Source: Mugil cephalus
Taxonomy: Eukaryota; Chordata; Actinopteri; Mugiliformes; Mugilidae
Length of the DNA stretch: 64,000 nt
Assembly (NCBI RefSeq): GCF_022458985.1
Contig: NC_061774.1
Coordinates: forward strand, 13,072,616-13,136,615
Direction of reading: 5' to 3'
The position numbers were made by a program, and so were the translations under genes. How positions within the stretch are numbered: the first letter of the stretch is position 1; each line of letters begins with the position of its first letter. Of this stretch, positions 36,501 to 48,030 are shown piece by piece. The notes under the pieces are model-generated. The model saw only the letters and a program-made list of their open reading frames with translations, was not told the DNA's origin and did no database searches.

Positions 36501-39500
36501 TTCTAGGTTTTAGAATAATAAATTAATCTGCTCTTAAATTTCTTGTGGATTAAACGTGGAAATGGTTCAGTTCGGAAAAGATTACCCATGTTTCGGGTTC
36601 ACCACAGCAGGCGCTGTAAATGTTCACACCTCCACCATCATCACACCAGGTTTGAGTTGTGCAGCAGTTTGTGGCCACTGTGCTGTGACTGAGGCATGAC
36701 TGCAGCATGTCAGTGTTTTAAGGTAAACACGCTCGTGAAATGCCAACAAACTGCACTGGTGGCTTCACCTGTTTCTGGACATTTACTGCTGATTGTGTTA
36801 CGGACACATTCCAAAGTCTTTCTGCACATTTTTGAGATTAAACAGTGAGTTTTTCAGGAAGCTTTTTGATTTCTAAAACATAAACGTTACAAAGTTTCTG
36901 ATGTGGGTAAAACACTTAACATTAACTTACGCATTCAGGTCTTAAATTCAAGATTTTACTCGAAGTTTCCTTCAAACTCTTTAATGCACAACTGGACAAT
37001 CAGCTGCGTTACTTCACAGCAATTGTGAAACTTTGATGGAAAACCTAATGTTTGCTTTGGGGGAAAAAAAGTAATGTTAAATATGCAGAGTTTAAAGTTA
37101 ATGAGCTAAAACATGGATTAAAAAGGAGCCCAGATATGGTCCTTTAAGTGGACAATAGCCCGTTTCTTCAGTTCTCTTTAAACACAGCATTCACTTCCCG
37201 ATTCGATTTTTTCCACGAAGGCCAAGGAAAACAAACTGCACTGGATACTTTACACCGCCTGTAACCAGATAACGTCAGACTTTGGAGGAAACTGTGAATT
37301 GTTGCACATTCGTTTTACTTGGCCTCACCAGTTTTGTCTCGGCCCCCTCCGTCCCTCTCATCCCGCAGGCGGTGCAGCTGGAGTCCAGCAGCCCGGTCAG
37401 AGTCAGGTATCTGATCGTCGTGTCCACGCTGGGCAGCAAACAGGAGAGCATCCTGCTGGGCATGGATTTCCCCAGCTCAGACAGGTGTGTGTAACCAAGA
37501 TGCCGGTGTACTGTTCCGCGAATAAAGCCCGAGATAAGATATCTACTCGCTTAAACAATTTCTCGTTCCAGCGTTTACGAGTTAAACGTCCTCCCTTGTG
37601 TTCTGTTTGTGCGCAGTGATCGCTGCACCATAGGTCTCGTTCTGCCGGTGTGGAGCGACACACAAGTGTATCTGGACGGAGACGGGTAAGAAACTTTTGG
37701 GGGGGAAAAAAAAGGTGCCTAAAAGCACAGACTCTACAGCCTGATATCTGGGATTCTGGCCAGAGATAATGTGAATGAGTAATGCCTTTATTTATGGACT
37801 TGAATCATTCTCCATAAATTACACCGGCTCCCGCCACTCACTCGGGCGCTTACATAAGCATGGTGATCATGTGTTATTGTAATGAAAAGGATAATAAGTG
37901 CGGCCGGCCTCTTTGTGGTCAGTGCAGGTTCGGCCACAGAAAGTCCTAATGAATCTGCTCTGCAGTGCAGCTCATTTAAATCACCAAACGTCCATTAAAG
38001 CTTAGCATTAGCGAATGAACTCTCCAGGCCTCTCGTCTCATTAGCGGCTGATGCTCAGAGGATTTAGCCGAGGACGCTGTAGCTGACAGATAAAAACGCT
38101 CGGGGGCCTAACACGGTGCAGACTGTGTTTTAACTAATCTGCCGTCACATGCTGAGTTTCATGCAAGATGCTTTGATGGGTTGCCGTGTCACACCAGCGT
38201 GATCACCCTCATCGCACCTCCAACCGTGCTAGTTCTCTGCCTCTCTCTCACCGTCCTCACGGCCCTCACATTTTCATCATACTCTTTAATCTCAAGAACT
38301 GTCACTAATTTACACTGAATAATTTCTCTCTTCTCGCTGAGGCTGTTGTCCGTCTATGGTTCTTATTACTCTAGTGTTACTTCTCCATTTCTTCTTTTTT
38401 CTCTTTACCAGAATAAGCATGTCAGTGGTCGCATTACTGTTTTTTTTTTTTTTTCCTTGCAGTGGTTTCAGCGTGACTTCAGCAGAAGAGACCAGGATTT
38501 TTAAGCCGGTGTCCATGCAGACAATGTGGTGAGTGTAAAGTATTACAGTGGATTCAATTCAGTATTGTACTTCTCAAACTGTCTCAGCATTGACTCCACC
38601 ACTAAATCTTGAGATGAGAACCTTACATTTTCTTCTTCATGCCGCTGTCAGGTCGGTGCTGCAGGTGTTGCACGGCTGCTGTGAGCGGGCAGTCAAGGCG
38701 GCTGTGATCCCGGGCAACGGGCTGGAGTGGGCCCAGCATTACAACCAGAACATCGAGTCTGATCGCTTCTGCCTCAATGAGTGGGAGGCCATGAACGACC
38801 TGGAGTCGGTCCGCAGGGACAGTAACGGGCAGAGGTAAGCGCCGTTTCCGCTTAAATGTTGGTTCGGTGCTCACGCTTTAGTTGTATTAGTTAAAAGGCA
38901 GGAGGTTGTCAGAGGAGCTGTCAGTGATGCGTTCAGTGAGGAGCAGAACTACTAATGCTTCGTATTTGCATCTGTAACAATGCAACATATTACACGTATA
39001 TGTATTAATTAAAGAAATCTCCAGCGCTTGTCTGGGATTAACTACAGCATTACACAGTGAAAGTATAAAGTATTTCAGCATAATATTGCTACACTAAATG
39101 GGGAAGTAATAAAGAACCGGCCTTCTGTATGTTTTTACTGCTGGTACATACTCGTGAACTCGTACTAAAGTTGAACTTTTGTTTTGCCGCAAGCTCGGCA
39201 GACAGAGTTTCCAACGAGACTCTGATCAAAGAGCATCTGAGAGACATCATGAGGACCGAAGACCTGGACAACCTCACATCTAAAATGGTGAGACTTGTGC
39301 ATACACACAGAGGGAGAGAGGAAGTTACTGCGAAAATATTAGAAGAGCGTGACGCAGGAAAATAATGGATCTGAAGTACGAGAATGTGAGAGTGAAACGT
39401 GAGCTTTATTTCGCCGCTTTAGGTGCACGCTGCTCTGGAGACCCGGATAGGCTTCGACATGAGACCCTACAAGGAGTACATCGACAACGAGATCCTTGTC

Positions 39501-42500
39501 ACCATGGCTCAGATGGACAAGCCCTCTAAAATATTTGACTACCTTTACCTAGTGAGTGGTTGTCCAGCTTTGACTATTTTTCACTGTCGTGACAAGAAGC
39601 CTTTTCATTTGCTTGGGTCAGGGAACTGACGGAAATGTGCTTTCACCAGGATGTTGTCATGTGACTGTAACTTCCCCTTTGTGGGAGATCTGCGTTGAGA
39701 GTGATAGGGAAGACTGTTACTTGCCTTCTGAACCCTTGACTGAGCGTCTCTTTATCTGATTTCAGGGCTCTGAGTGGAACGCAGCAAACTTTGAGGAGCT
39801 GCAGAAAAACAAGTCAGTGTTTTTTGCCTCCACCCTTCCCTCTAACTCTGTGCACTGTCAGCCATCTCTCTGTTCCATTGTCTCATGACGTGGGTAACAC
39901 TGAACCGTGCATTGTGTTTCGCTGAGTCACTGCTACGGCTCTGAGTTTGCGTCTGTGTTTTTTTTTTCAGCGTGGGCTACATCCTGAATGTGACGAGGGA
40001 GATTGATAACTTTTTCCCAGAGTCTTTCACTTACATGAACATCAGAGTTTACGATGTGGAAGCGACCGATCTGCTCTCTCATTGGCCAGACACGTACAAC
40101 TTCATCAACGGTGCAAGGTAAACATGAAACAAAAATCCAGACGCGCTGTTATTGACCACAGTCGTATGGGAGCACATGTCTATCGCGCCTCTACACCAAC
40201 CACATCACATTTATATTCATTTCATCATCAGAAATTAAAATTATGAAAAGTTCATTATTCTGCCTGCTCCAGTTGACCTTGTGTTGACACATATTTTCTT
40301 TGTTGCTGAGAGTCTGCTGTTAAGATCCATACCTGTCTTGGAGATAAATATAGAGGTGATTAGCCTAGCGTGGAGCAAAACCACTGACATCATCTTGTCT
40401 GGATCTGTCCAGAATCCGCCTGCCACCTGTTTCTCAGTCTAACGGCCAGGCTGTTATTATGTAAACACTAAGTTATGTGGGTGCACATAGTCACGATTTG
40501 TTACCATTTACCAGAGCCAGGCGTGCTGTTTTACTGTGTTTTTTTGTATTTACGTTGAGCTAAGCTAACTTGGCTACTACATATTTAATGATCACAGTGT
40601 TATCATATCTTTGGGGTGCATCAGGGACACCATAGATCACAGGGGTGGACAAGGAGTTGTCAAACATTAGATTTATTTCATACTAAATTGGATAATCGAA
40701 GGTTTGTGCACAACAAGCTATTTAGTAGTTCACACGTCTGTGGTCCAGCTGTCAAATCGGTTTCACTATTTCAGACAGAATGAAAGAGACCCCCCACCCC
40801 GTAGCAATGACACCCCAGGAGGACGCAGCCTGACACAGACACACAGAAAAACAGTTTAGGAACAACTCAAAAAGAGCATGAAGAACAGAACAAGGTGTTG
40901 ACTTGGCCTCCAAATTCACTAGATCCCAAACTGATCAAGTGTCCGTGGGATGATCCACAGAGGCCCCTCCCCTCAACCCGTAGGACCCAAACACTCCCAC
41001 TAATAACATTCAGTTACCAGACACCACAGGACACCCTCAGACACCCTCAGTGTCCATGTCCATTCTCTGATGAGTCAAAACTGCTAATGAGGCCATAATG
41101 TTATGCCTGATCTGTGTATTAATCCGCATGTAGACCACAAACTATATGTACAGAAATGTATCCCCACCAGTGTTTGTATTTACTGTATGTACATCCTTAC
41201 ATGCACTTCATGACTTTACCCAGTTTTCACTCTGTCTTAGACTCTCGTTTACTCTAACCCGTCTACACAGACTGACAAAAGTTCCACTTCTGTATTTTCT
41301 TTTCAATTTCAGTGTGTTACACTCTCGGTCATAGTGTGAAGTCTTTCCTCGAATCCGTCCAGCTGATCAGTCAGTCGGTTTTGCCAATTTATCGGAGCCT
41401 CCGCGTATTTTCCAGCAGCTTGTCACTTCCAGGTGTTTTAGAGTGCAATGCATGTGAAGCCGGCGACCGCGTCATCATGTACTTTCCATCAGGGGATCAA
41501 ATCGTCCCACCATGATTTATTAAGCACTCTGTGAGCGTCTCTTCCTGTCTGCGTCTCACAGGAAGAGCGGGCAGGCGGTGTTGGTGCACTGTAAGATGGG
41601 CGTGTCTCGCTCTGCATCCACGGTGATCGCTTACGCCATGAAGCAGCAGCGCTGGCCTCTGGATGTGGCCCTGGCCTACGTCAGGGATCGCAGGTCCATC
41701 ATCAAGCCCAACGAGGGCTTCATGAAGCAGCTGCAGACCTACGACGGCATCCTCAAAGCAAGGTCAGGCCTCAGGGCTCTGCTCCGACGTGCCCGACTGC
41801 TCGTAGTTTGTAAATGACAGTAGCGCGTAGCTGGTTTGAAGACGTTGTGTTTCGTGTTCGTTCATGGTTTCAGCCAGCAGCGCCACAGCGCACTCTGGAG
41901 GCGAAAGTCAAAAGAACAAAGACAAAAGACTGTGTGCAAGGACGACGGAGGAGAGGAAGAGGAGGAGGAGGACGAGGATGATGAGGATGATGAGGATGAT
42001 GATGAGGAAGGTGAAGGACTTGATGAAAGGGACGGTTCAGAGGAAGAGCCCGAGGTAGCTACTTCACCTCTTTTAAATGTTGATGATTTTTTTTTTTTGT
42101 TTACGCTTTAACTGTTTTAACTTCCCACACACACACACACACACACAGGTATTTGGAGAGCTCCCCCACAAGACCAGCACCAAGCAGGACCCTGAGCAGA
42201 CGGGACCAGGTCCTGTCATCACTGTAAATGAACCAGACAAGGTGAGCAGACTGCCGGGGCCCTGTTGTCTTTTTACTTTCTCTCTCACACAGTTTATCTG
42301 AAGCAGCTTGTGTTTTTATCTGACTTTAATATCAAGGTCGCTCCGAGCGTTAACCGCAGTGGCAGGATGAACCTCTTCTCGCTCATGCAGTCTATCAGCG
42401 AACTAGATGATGTGGACAAAGGACACGAACAGGTAAATGAACCGTCTCCCTCTGTCTGTAATTTAACTGAGCACTCAAATGGCAGATTAGGAAGTGGAAG

Positions 42501-43690
42501 AACCACTATGTGAGTGAATATACTTCCTGTTATTTCCAATCTGTTTACCGTATTTTCCGCACTATAAGGCGCACCGGATTATAAGGCGCACCTTCAATGA
42601 ATGGCCTATTTTAAAACTTTGTTCATATATAAGGCGCACCGCATTATAAGGCGCACTGTCAGATTTTGAGAAAATTGGAGGTATTTAGGTGCGCCTTATA
42701 GTATCGAAAATACGGTAGTTTATCGGTTACGAGAGGAAGGGCAGCGGAGCGGTGTTATTTATCGCAGGAGAAAAAGCTCTTTGGCATCATCGCGGTGAAG
42801 AGATGAATGACTGTGGCCATCTCGCTTTGTTCCCTCGGAAACTCTGTTTAGTCTTCTTTACTTGGCGCAGGTCATCTTGTTGCTTCCTCCACTTCCACAC
42901 CATTGATTCGTTAATGTTAAATTCTCTCGCTGCTGCTCTATTCCCGTGTTCTACTGCGTGACTGATCGCCTTGAGTTTAAACTCTGCGTCGTAAGCGTGT
43001 CTCTTAATAGGAGCCATTTTGGGGTCTTTACATAAACACACAAATGGAAATGAAACGGCACGCCTCGCGCACTCATATCCCAGCATGCACCGCGCGCTTC
43101 TTCTTCTGCGGGGGGAAATGAAGTCGGCGGCTGCTTACCGTAGTTGCGAGACCTGTTGTGGCTCAATATTGGTCCATATATAAGGCGCACCGGATTATAA
43201 GGCGCACTGTCAGCTTTTGAGAAAATTGGAGGTTTTTAGGTGCGCCTTATAGTGCGGAAAATACGGTATATACATTTTTGAGGGATTATGATAGTGTTCA
43301 TGAAATTATCTCCGACCTCTGATGTTCCAATACACTTCAACATCGTGTTACCTAATTGTCCTGCTCCATTTTCATTCATTTAAAGCGCAACAACTTCTTC
43401 ATGACATGTATCCCTGTGGTGCCGGCGTTCCTTCACCAGCTCCGAGGGGCTGACGTCACAATGAGCCCTCCTCTCCTTCTCTTCTCACACTTCAAAGTTT
43501 CACTCCCGTCTTTTCATAGATGCCCGGCAGTCCGATGCGGTCTCCAGCGCAGCGGAGGCGTAGCCACGGGAGACGAGCACTCGCTCACCAGGCAGCGTGC
43601 GTGGACGTCTCGCCTGAACCCCGCAGCCTGCCGGATGTCGGAGAAGCAAGCCCTGAAGTGGACAAAGAGATGGACAAGCTTTCAGTGTAA
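33471..43690 (+). CDS. ssh3: Slingshot protein phosphatase 3
   Basis: Dual-specificity phosphatase of the slingshot family, which activates cofilin/ADF by dephosphorylation. Coding exons: 33471-33518, 34825-34862, 34976-35162, 37369-37484, 37617-37685, 38463-38528, 38652-38834, 39194-39287, 39423-39551, 39766-39812, 39971-40117, 41562-41762, 41874-42054, 42149-42241, 42337-42432, 43520-43690. All phases agree; 621 residues (human SSH3 about 659). The start MALLTLHRIP matches the slingshot N-terminus. N-terminal SSH domain about 30-235 (WSDTQVYLDGDGGFSV), DEK-C-type segment about 240-305, catalytic domain about 305-445 with general acid Asp354 and signature HCKMGVSRS, Cys385. The tail is short like SSH3, with a slippage-prone acidic run (EEEEEEDEDDEDDE) and NLFSLMQSISELD aligning with the human SSH3 tail. 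The intron after exon 3 carries a Tc1 element, that after exon 15 a pogo-like element. Confidence 0.95.
35259..36295 (+). mobile_element. Tc1-like DNA transposon, truncated and degraded
   Basis: The left end has the family terminus (cactatatattgccaaaagt) after a TA. Text typical of this fish family follows (caggtgttctaaccacttcc, cccttagttccagtgaaag-like blocks). Transposase fragments appear in several frames (ALQISSRT-like, IMVWGC, NASAYQEIL, AQSPDLNP). The right terminal inverted repeat is missing: family sequence stops near aatgggatgtcacttaaatt and gtgtaaag. Numerous stops; not functional. It lies in the SSH3 intron between exons 3 and 4. Confidence 0.85.
40780..41120 (+). mobile_element. 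Tc1-derived short element, copy C
   Basis: Shares with copy A (inverted) the blocks ccccccaccccgtagcaatg and aaacagtttaggaacaactc, and with copy B the [19 protein letters not shown] remnant. It ends in a single terminus, ataatgttatgcctgatctg. The left terminus is not recognisable. It lies in the SSH3 intron before exon 12. Confidence 0.75.
42126..42147 (+). repeat. (CA)n tract forming the SSH3 exon 14 acceptor
   Basis: About eleven CA units run straight into the AG of the acceptor at 42148. A T-run (42089-42100) lies further upstream. The exon that follows is 93 nt, phase 0 to 0, so it could be skipped without a frame change. Confidence 0.9.
42548..43267 (-). mobile_element. Composite pogo-like DNA transposon remnant
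   Basis: Bounded by ccgtattttccgcactataa on the left and agtgcggaaaatacggt on the right, with TA at both flanks. The left 170 bp (42548-42717) form a complete palindromic unit of their own. The segment 42624-42717 is repeated directly at 43176-43267 (tatataaggcgcaccg, gaaaattggagg, ggtgcgccttatagt). Between the direct repeats lies about 460 bp with the N-terminal part of a transposase on the minus strand. It sits in the SSH3 intron between exons 15 and 16. Confidence 0.85.
42787..43017 (-). pseudogene. N-terminal fragment of a pogo-like transposase
   Basis: An open frame of 76 residues starting MAPIKRHAYDAEFKLKAISH contains a helix-turn-helix of the CENP-B/psq type (AAAREFNINESMVWKWRKQ) and ends soon after GNKARWPQ, where family members continue into a second DNA-binding domain and the DDE catalytic core. 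These later parts are deleted, so only DNA binding could remain, if it is expressed at all. Confidence 0.85.
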
Positions 43691-44915
43691 AAGAGGCACA
43701 GAGTAGGAAAGTCCCCGAAGGAGACGAAACCAGAAGGAGATTGAGCTCTGGGAACATGCCAAGGTTTTTATACACTGATACTGAAGTTTTAATTTATATG
43801 TCGCAGGTCTTTCATTGCATAGCTCAGCTCATAGTTCGTTTTGACAAGAATCTTGCTGCAGTATTGCTCCACCAGTAAAAGCCAGGATATCTGGTTGCTG
43901 AAGTCATTTCAGTGTATTATTATGTTTTTTTTTGTACTAGTTTTTAAGATCTCTCGCATACAAACCGGTTAGTCTCTTCCCTCTGACCCTCTTTAGCTCC
44001 ATTATCAACGGGTTTCTATGCAATAACTGTTCTCTTTCACTCTGTAAATACAACGCTGTACGCTGCCGGGACGAGGTGGACGGTTTTAAATGTCCTACAC
44101 GTCCTCTCTTAAAAGATTTCACTGTATCTAAGCTGTGCATTACGGACCATGTCAGGGCCAGTTTTATGGCACATGCCTGTTTGCCAAAATTATGTATTCC
44201 TTATGTGCCAATGAATATATTTAACTTTAAATCTTTATCACGTCAGTATGTTGAGAAACACAGTCACTCATTTGGTTTTATTCATCTTAAGACCAGGCCT
44301 GCACGAGTGCCTTCAACCCGAGAAAGAAACGACTCCATGACTGGTTTTAAGGTTTTTAATGCGAGGTGGTGGTTGTATTTCTCTTGTACCGTTTATCACT
44401 TTGGTTTGACTGCATCTTGTATGTGACTTCCCGAGGTTGTGCATGTATGCGTATTCCGTATTTACAGTATATATGTATCGACACATAATTGCCGATGCCC
44501 CGGGTGCATGTTTTGAGTTTTTATACAAACCTGTGAAAGGAAACTTCAGGGTTTTCCTCTTGTAATTTTACAGACATTGAATGGCTTGAGGTAAATCATT
44601 CAAAATGCTCAGTGCTGATGTGGAATTTTCTTATTTGATGCTGGTATTTTCTTACCCAGTGAACCTAAGCTCAAGCTTCCATCATTTAACTTGCACGCTC
44701 AGTTTTAAAATAAGTTAAACGCGCACTTTATAATCCCTGGATACACTCCGTTCCCACTGCCTGAGCCAACTTCACGCTGTACCTTGATGGAAATGATCTT
44801 TTTAAAAATGAACTGTTCAAGTGTCTACGTCTTGTTGTGTTAAGCTCCCCACTGTCTGCACCTCACTCTTGTTTACAAGCACTTTGAGTGAAAAATAAAT
44901 GATTATACCCCAACC
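43691..44915 (+). other. ssh3: 3' UTR of SSH3
   Basis: About 1.2 kb from the stop to just past an AATAAA at 44894-44899, the first canonical signal in good context. No coding sequence or repeat recognised within it. Confidence 0.6.
44894..44899 (+). terminator. ssh3: Poly(A) signal of SSH3
   Basis: AATAAA in gtgaaaaataaatgatt. The opposing MRPL18 signal lies 140 bp further on. Confidence 0.65.
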
Positions 44916-45035
44916 ACACACTTTATTCCTTGACTTAATAACGAGAGGAGAACTACTCGTGTTTATAATATTTCATCCACAAGAGACAAAGCACAGGGAC
45001 AAACTTCCTTCCTTTGATCACACCTTTTGATCCTT

Positions 45036-45041
45036 TTTATT
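45036..45041 (-). terminator. mrpl18: Poly(A) signal of MRPL18
   Basis: AATAAA on the minus strand, about 100 bases beyond the MRPL18 stop. Confidence 0.65.
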
Positions 45042-45142
45042 AACTGTAGTTCTGATGTCAGTCATAATTCAAACAAAGGAGGAAGTAAGCGATAAAGAAG
45101 ACATTTATACAAAACAACAGCTGCGACAGATGACACCTAAAC

Positions 45143-46656
45143 TCATGTCCCGACAAATTTCCTTCTGGGTTCGCTGAGGGTGATTCCTCCCGCTTTCATC
45201 GCTGCCCTGAAAGACTGAACCTGCAAAAGAGAGCGGCCAGAGAGATGGACGTGAAGCAGGTCACAATTTAAGTGAGGGGAAAATTCTTCCAACAGTTCCC
45301 GCTGGGTGTACTCACAGCATCGGAGCGGTACGTCCAGGGAATCTCCCTGTACACCATTCTGGTGATGCCAGCCTGCCGGCACCGATGCGCCAGCACCTCG
45401 CCCACGGCCTGACACGCCGCCACGCAGTTCGTGGAAGCCAGCTGCTCCTTCAGCGCCCACTCTTTGGTTGAACAAGTCAGCACCGGGTCGGGAGAGCTGC
45501 TGGAGAACACTTGGGCCGTCACGAAGTGGTTGCTGCGGAAGAACATCAGCCTGAAAGATGAGAGAGAAACGGTAAGTGGCAGAGTTCTGTGGGAGGAAAG
45601 GAATGGGACTGGAAAAAAATATGTGCTATGACACCAAGTTAGCACTTTCTTTCTTTACTCACATGTTCCTCCACGTCTGAGGATCCTGACTGACTACAGG
45701 ACTTGCATGAATGCATTCAGTCACATTTCTCACTTTGCAAGAAATATTGTAAAGTAAATACAATATACTCTCAGTTGTTATTCCACCGCGACTCTTGTGA
45801 CGCTCAGTTAACGTGGAAACGGCATCAGAAAGATGATAATTCAACTGCGTGTTTATTATGGAGGATGTGACTTGTGGTTCTGTTAAAATGGATTCAGTCA
45901 AACACTAAAGCGTAGGTACAACAACACAATTCAAGAGTACTGCAAAACTACAAATCCTCCAAAATAAAAACAGTTAAACCAACAGTTCTTGATGAAGAGA
46001 AGATTAGGTGCAGGACTGCATAAGGTGTAATCCATTTGTTTTCACCGGTGTACCTAATGATCTGACAGGTGGACGTATGTCCATGTTGTCTCTGATCACA
46101 GCAGCAGCCACAGTTTCCCTGCCTTAAATGACAGTTTTCACCCATTTATGGAGAATTGGGGGAATTGTCTTGTTAATTAAATGCGTCATTATATCATTGC
46201 TGCAAGAACAATGTTGTCACATGTGGAAGAAAAAGGGGAAGTCATGTGATCTACTTAGATCGCAATTTATCCATTAACATCCAGACCTGTGGTAGTACTC
46301 GCGGCGGGGCCAGATGGTCTTCCAGCCTCGGTCCTTCACAGCCAGGGCCATCTGCTCCAGGTTGCGGGGGTTCCTGTTCACGAAGGTCGGGCTCACGGCT
46401 TCACTTTGATCCTCTACGGGTTCCGACCGAGGGGCCGCCTGACTCAAGCACCGAGCTGGTTGACACACAACAGGCCACCAAGTTAGTTACCGTGAGACAA
46501 AACCACCCGGGCTAGTTAAGACTAGTTATCACGGTCTAACAGTTTACGGTCATTTCCAGCAGCTAGTTTACCTGTCTGGCTTGCAGCCACTGGGCGACAT
46601 CGATGGATTTGACCGAGGAGCAGCCGCACACCGCGATTTATTTCCCTCAGAGCCAT
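45143..46656 (-). CDS. mrpl18: Large ribosomal subunit protein uL18m
   Basis: Mitochondrial ribosomal protein of the uL18 family; the bacterial homologue binds 5S rRNA. Four exons in transcript order: 46656-46572, 46455-46287, 45550-45316, 45220-45143, in consistent phase, giving 188 residues against 180 in human. Recognisable blocks: FVNRNPRNLEQMALAVKDRG, CSTKEWALKEQL, VACQAVGEVLAHRCRQAGIT. The first exon (MALREINRGVRLLL) is basic with few acids, as expected for a mitochondrial presequence. The second-exon acceptor at 46455 is preferred to the AG at 46439-46440 because only it keeps the frame from exon 1. Human MRPL18 is on 6q, so its position here beside SSH3 is a fish arrangement. Confidence 0.95.
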
Positions 46657-46779
46657 GTCCTCCTCATCAAACAAAATAAAACTCTGCTCGGCAAACTATC
46701 GTCTCCTGAAACACCGTTTCTTCAAAAACACACCAGCATTTCTCTTTGGTCGAGAGAAGAAATCACCCTGACATGTGAG

Positions 46780-46789
46780 CCGCCATCTT
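46780..46789 (-). promoter_or_regulatory. mrpl18: YY1-type motif upstream of MRPL18
   Basis: CCGCCATCTT on the plus strand (AAGATGGCGG on the coding strand) about 125 bp upstream of the ATG. This is the position and motif often found at TSSs of nuclear-encoded ribosomal and mitochondrial genes. Inferred only. Confidence 0.45.
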
Positions 46790-46809
46790 TGACGTTACGG
46801 AAATATCCT

Positions 46810-47340
46810 TGGTGTTGATGTCACTTTAAAATCTGCACGGCTAGAAACAGAACTCAAGGTTCCGCTCACGCGTCATCGCCGAAAATCAAAATAAATACTT
46901 TTTCTATTTTTTTAACGCATCACTGACGGTCTTTAGTGATTAAGAATCGAGTAGATTAAATACATAATATCGCTATAAGTAATTTTGCATTTTGACCTAG
47001 AAAATATGAGCTCGTCTTAAAAAAAATATGTATAGTTGTTAGATATTAACAATAAGGCAACAAAATCTATATCCTTGTCTTTGTCCATTTACATGAAGGT
47101 AAATGTATTTATATCAGATATAGAATATGCCGAGGTAGATTTACTTTTATAATAGAGCTTGGAATGCTGGACTGCTCAGATATTATTAGATTAATATTAT
47201 TATGAGCCACATTTCCTCCTTATGATTATAGATAAATTATTTTAATATTTTTTCCATCATTACACAAAACAGTCATACACATGTGTCATTCAAGCCATGA
47301 GGCAGCCTGTTCAGTTAATTACACCGCACAATGAAACAAG
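46810..47340. other. MRPL18-TCIRG1 intergenic interval
   Basis: AT-rich sequence. I see no gene, RNA gene or recognised repeat. Possible ATTAAA signals for TCIRG1 lie near 47350 and 47365 (minus strand). Confidence 0.5.
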
Positions 47341-48030
47341 AAACTCTGGTTTAATTTCGGTTCAATTTAATGAAGATTTTTTTGTGTAAACTGGCAGAAA
47401 AACACAAACCATTGCAGTGTATAAAGTAGTGGCGCAGTAATAGAAGTTAAGATCCGTCCAAAATACATGACGCAACAACAACAGTTCCAGTAAGGCACCA
47501 GAAAAATGCATCTAACTATCAATAAATACCTGTTGTATGTTTGGAAGACAGGACAATGAGGGGAAAGTATCTTTGGCTCATGAAACTCATTCAGATCATT
47601 CCCTGCAGTCATTTGATCAAACCATCCAGTGCACCCACTCAACAACCACATTTTCCCTTAAACTGCAGAACAGATCCATTTGTGATGTACAGTACTTTCC
47701 CTTTTCATAAGTGATGCCTAAGTGTTTAAGAGTTAAATGATAATCTTGATCTTCCGAAAGTGTAATACGTAACACTGAAATCAGCAAGTGGGATACAAAA
47801 GTATTTTTTTTTCCATGTGATAATACACTTGTAATGTATCATATAGGGATTCATTTTCATTGTACTGATGCAAAAATAACAGTCTGTATCATTCATTGTG
47901 ATCACTGTGCAAGATTTGTTACCCATTTCACGACCCACGGGCAGCAGAATAACATAAGACAGGCTAATTCTGACACGAGCTACACAAGTTAATTTAACCG
48001 TTTGGCAATTCTGATTAATCGTTTGGCCGG

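Noticed and set aside
41874-42054. Acidic Glu/Asp run that might signal a separate acidic protein
   Set aside because: It is in frame within SSH3 exon 13, bounded by correct splice sites; codon repetition suggests slippage.
45438-45667. A plus-strand open frame opposite MRPL18
   Set aside because: Antisense shadow of the MRPL18 third exon; no splice or similarity support.
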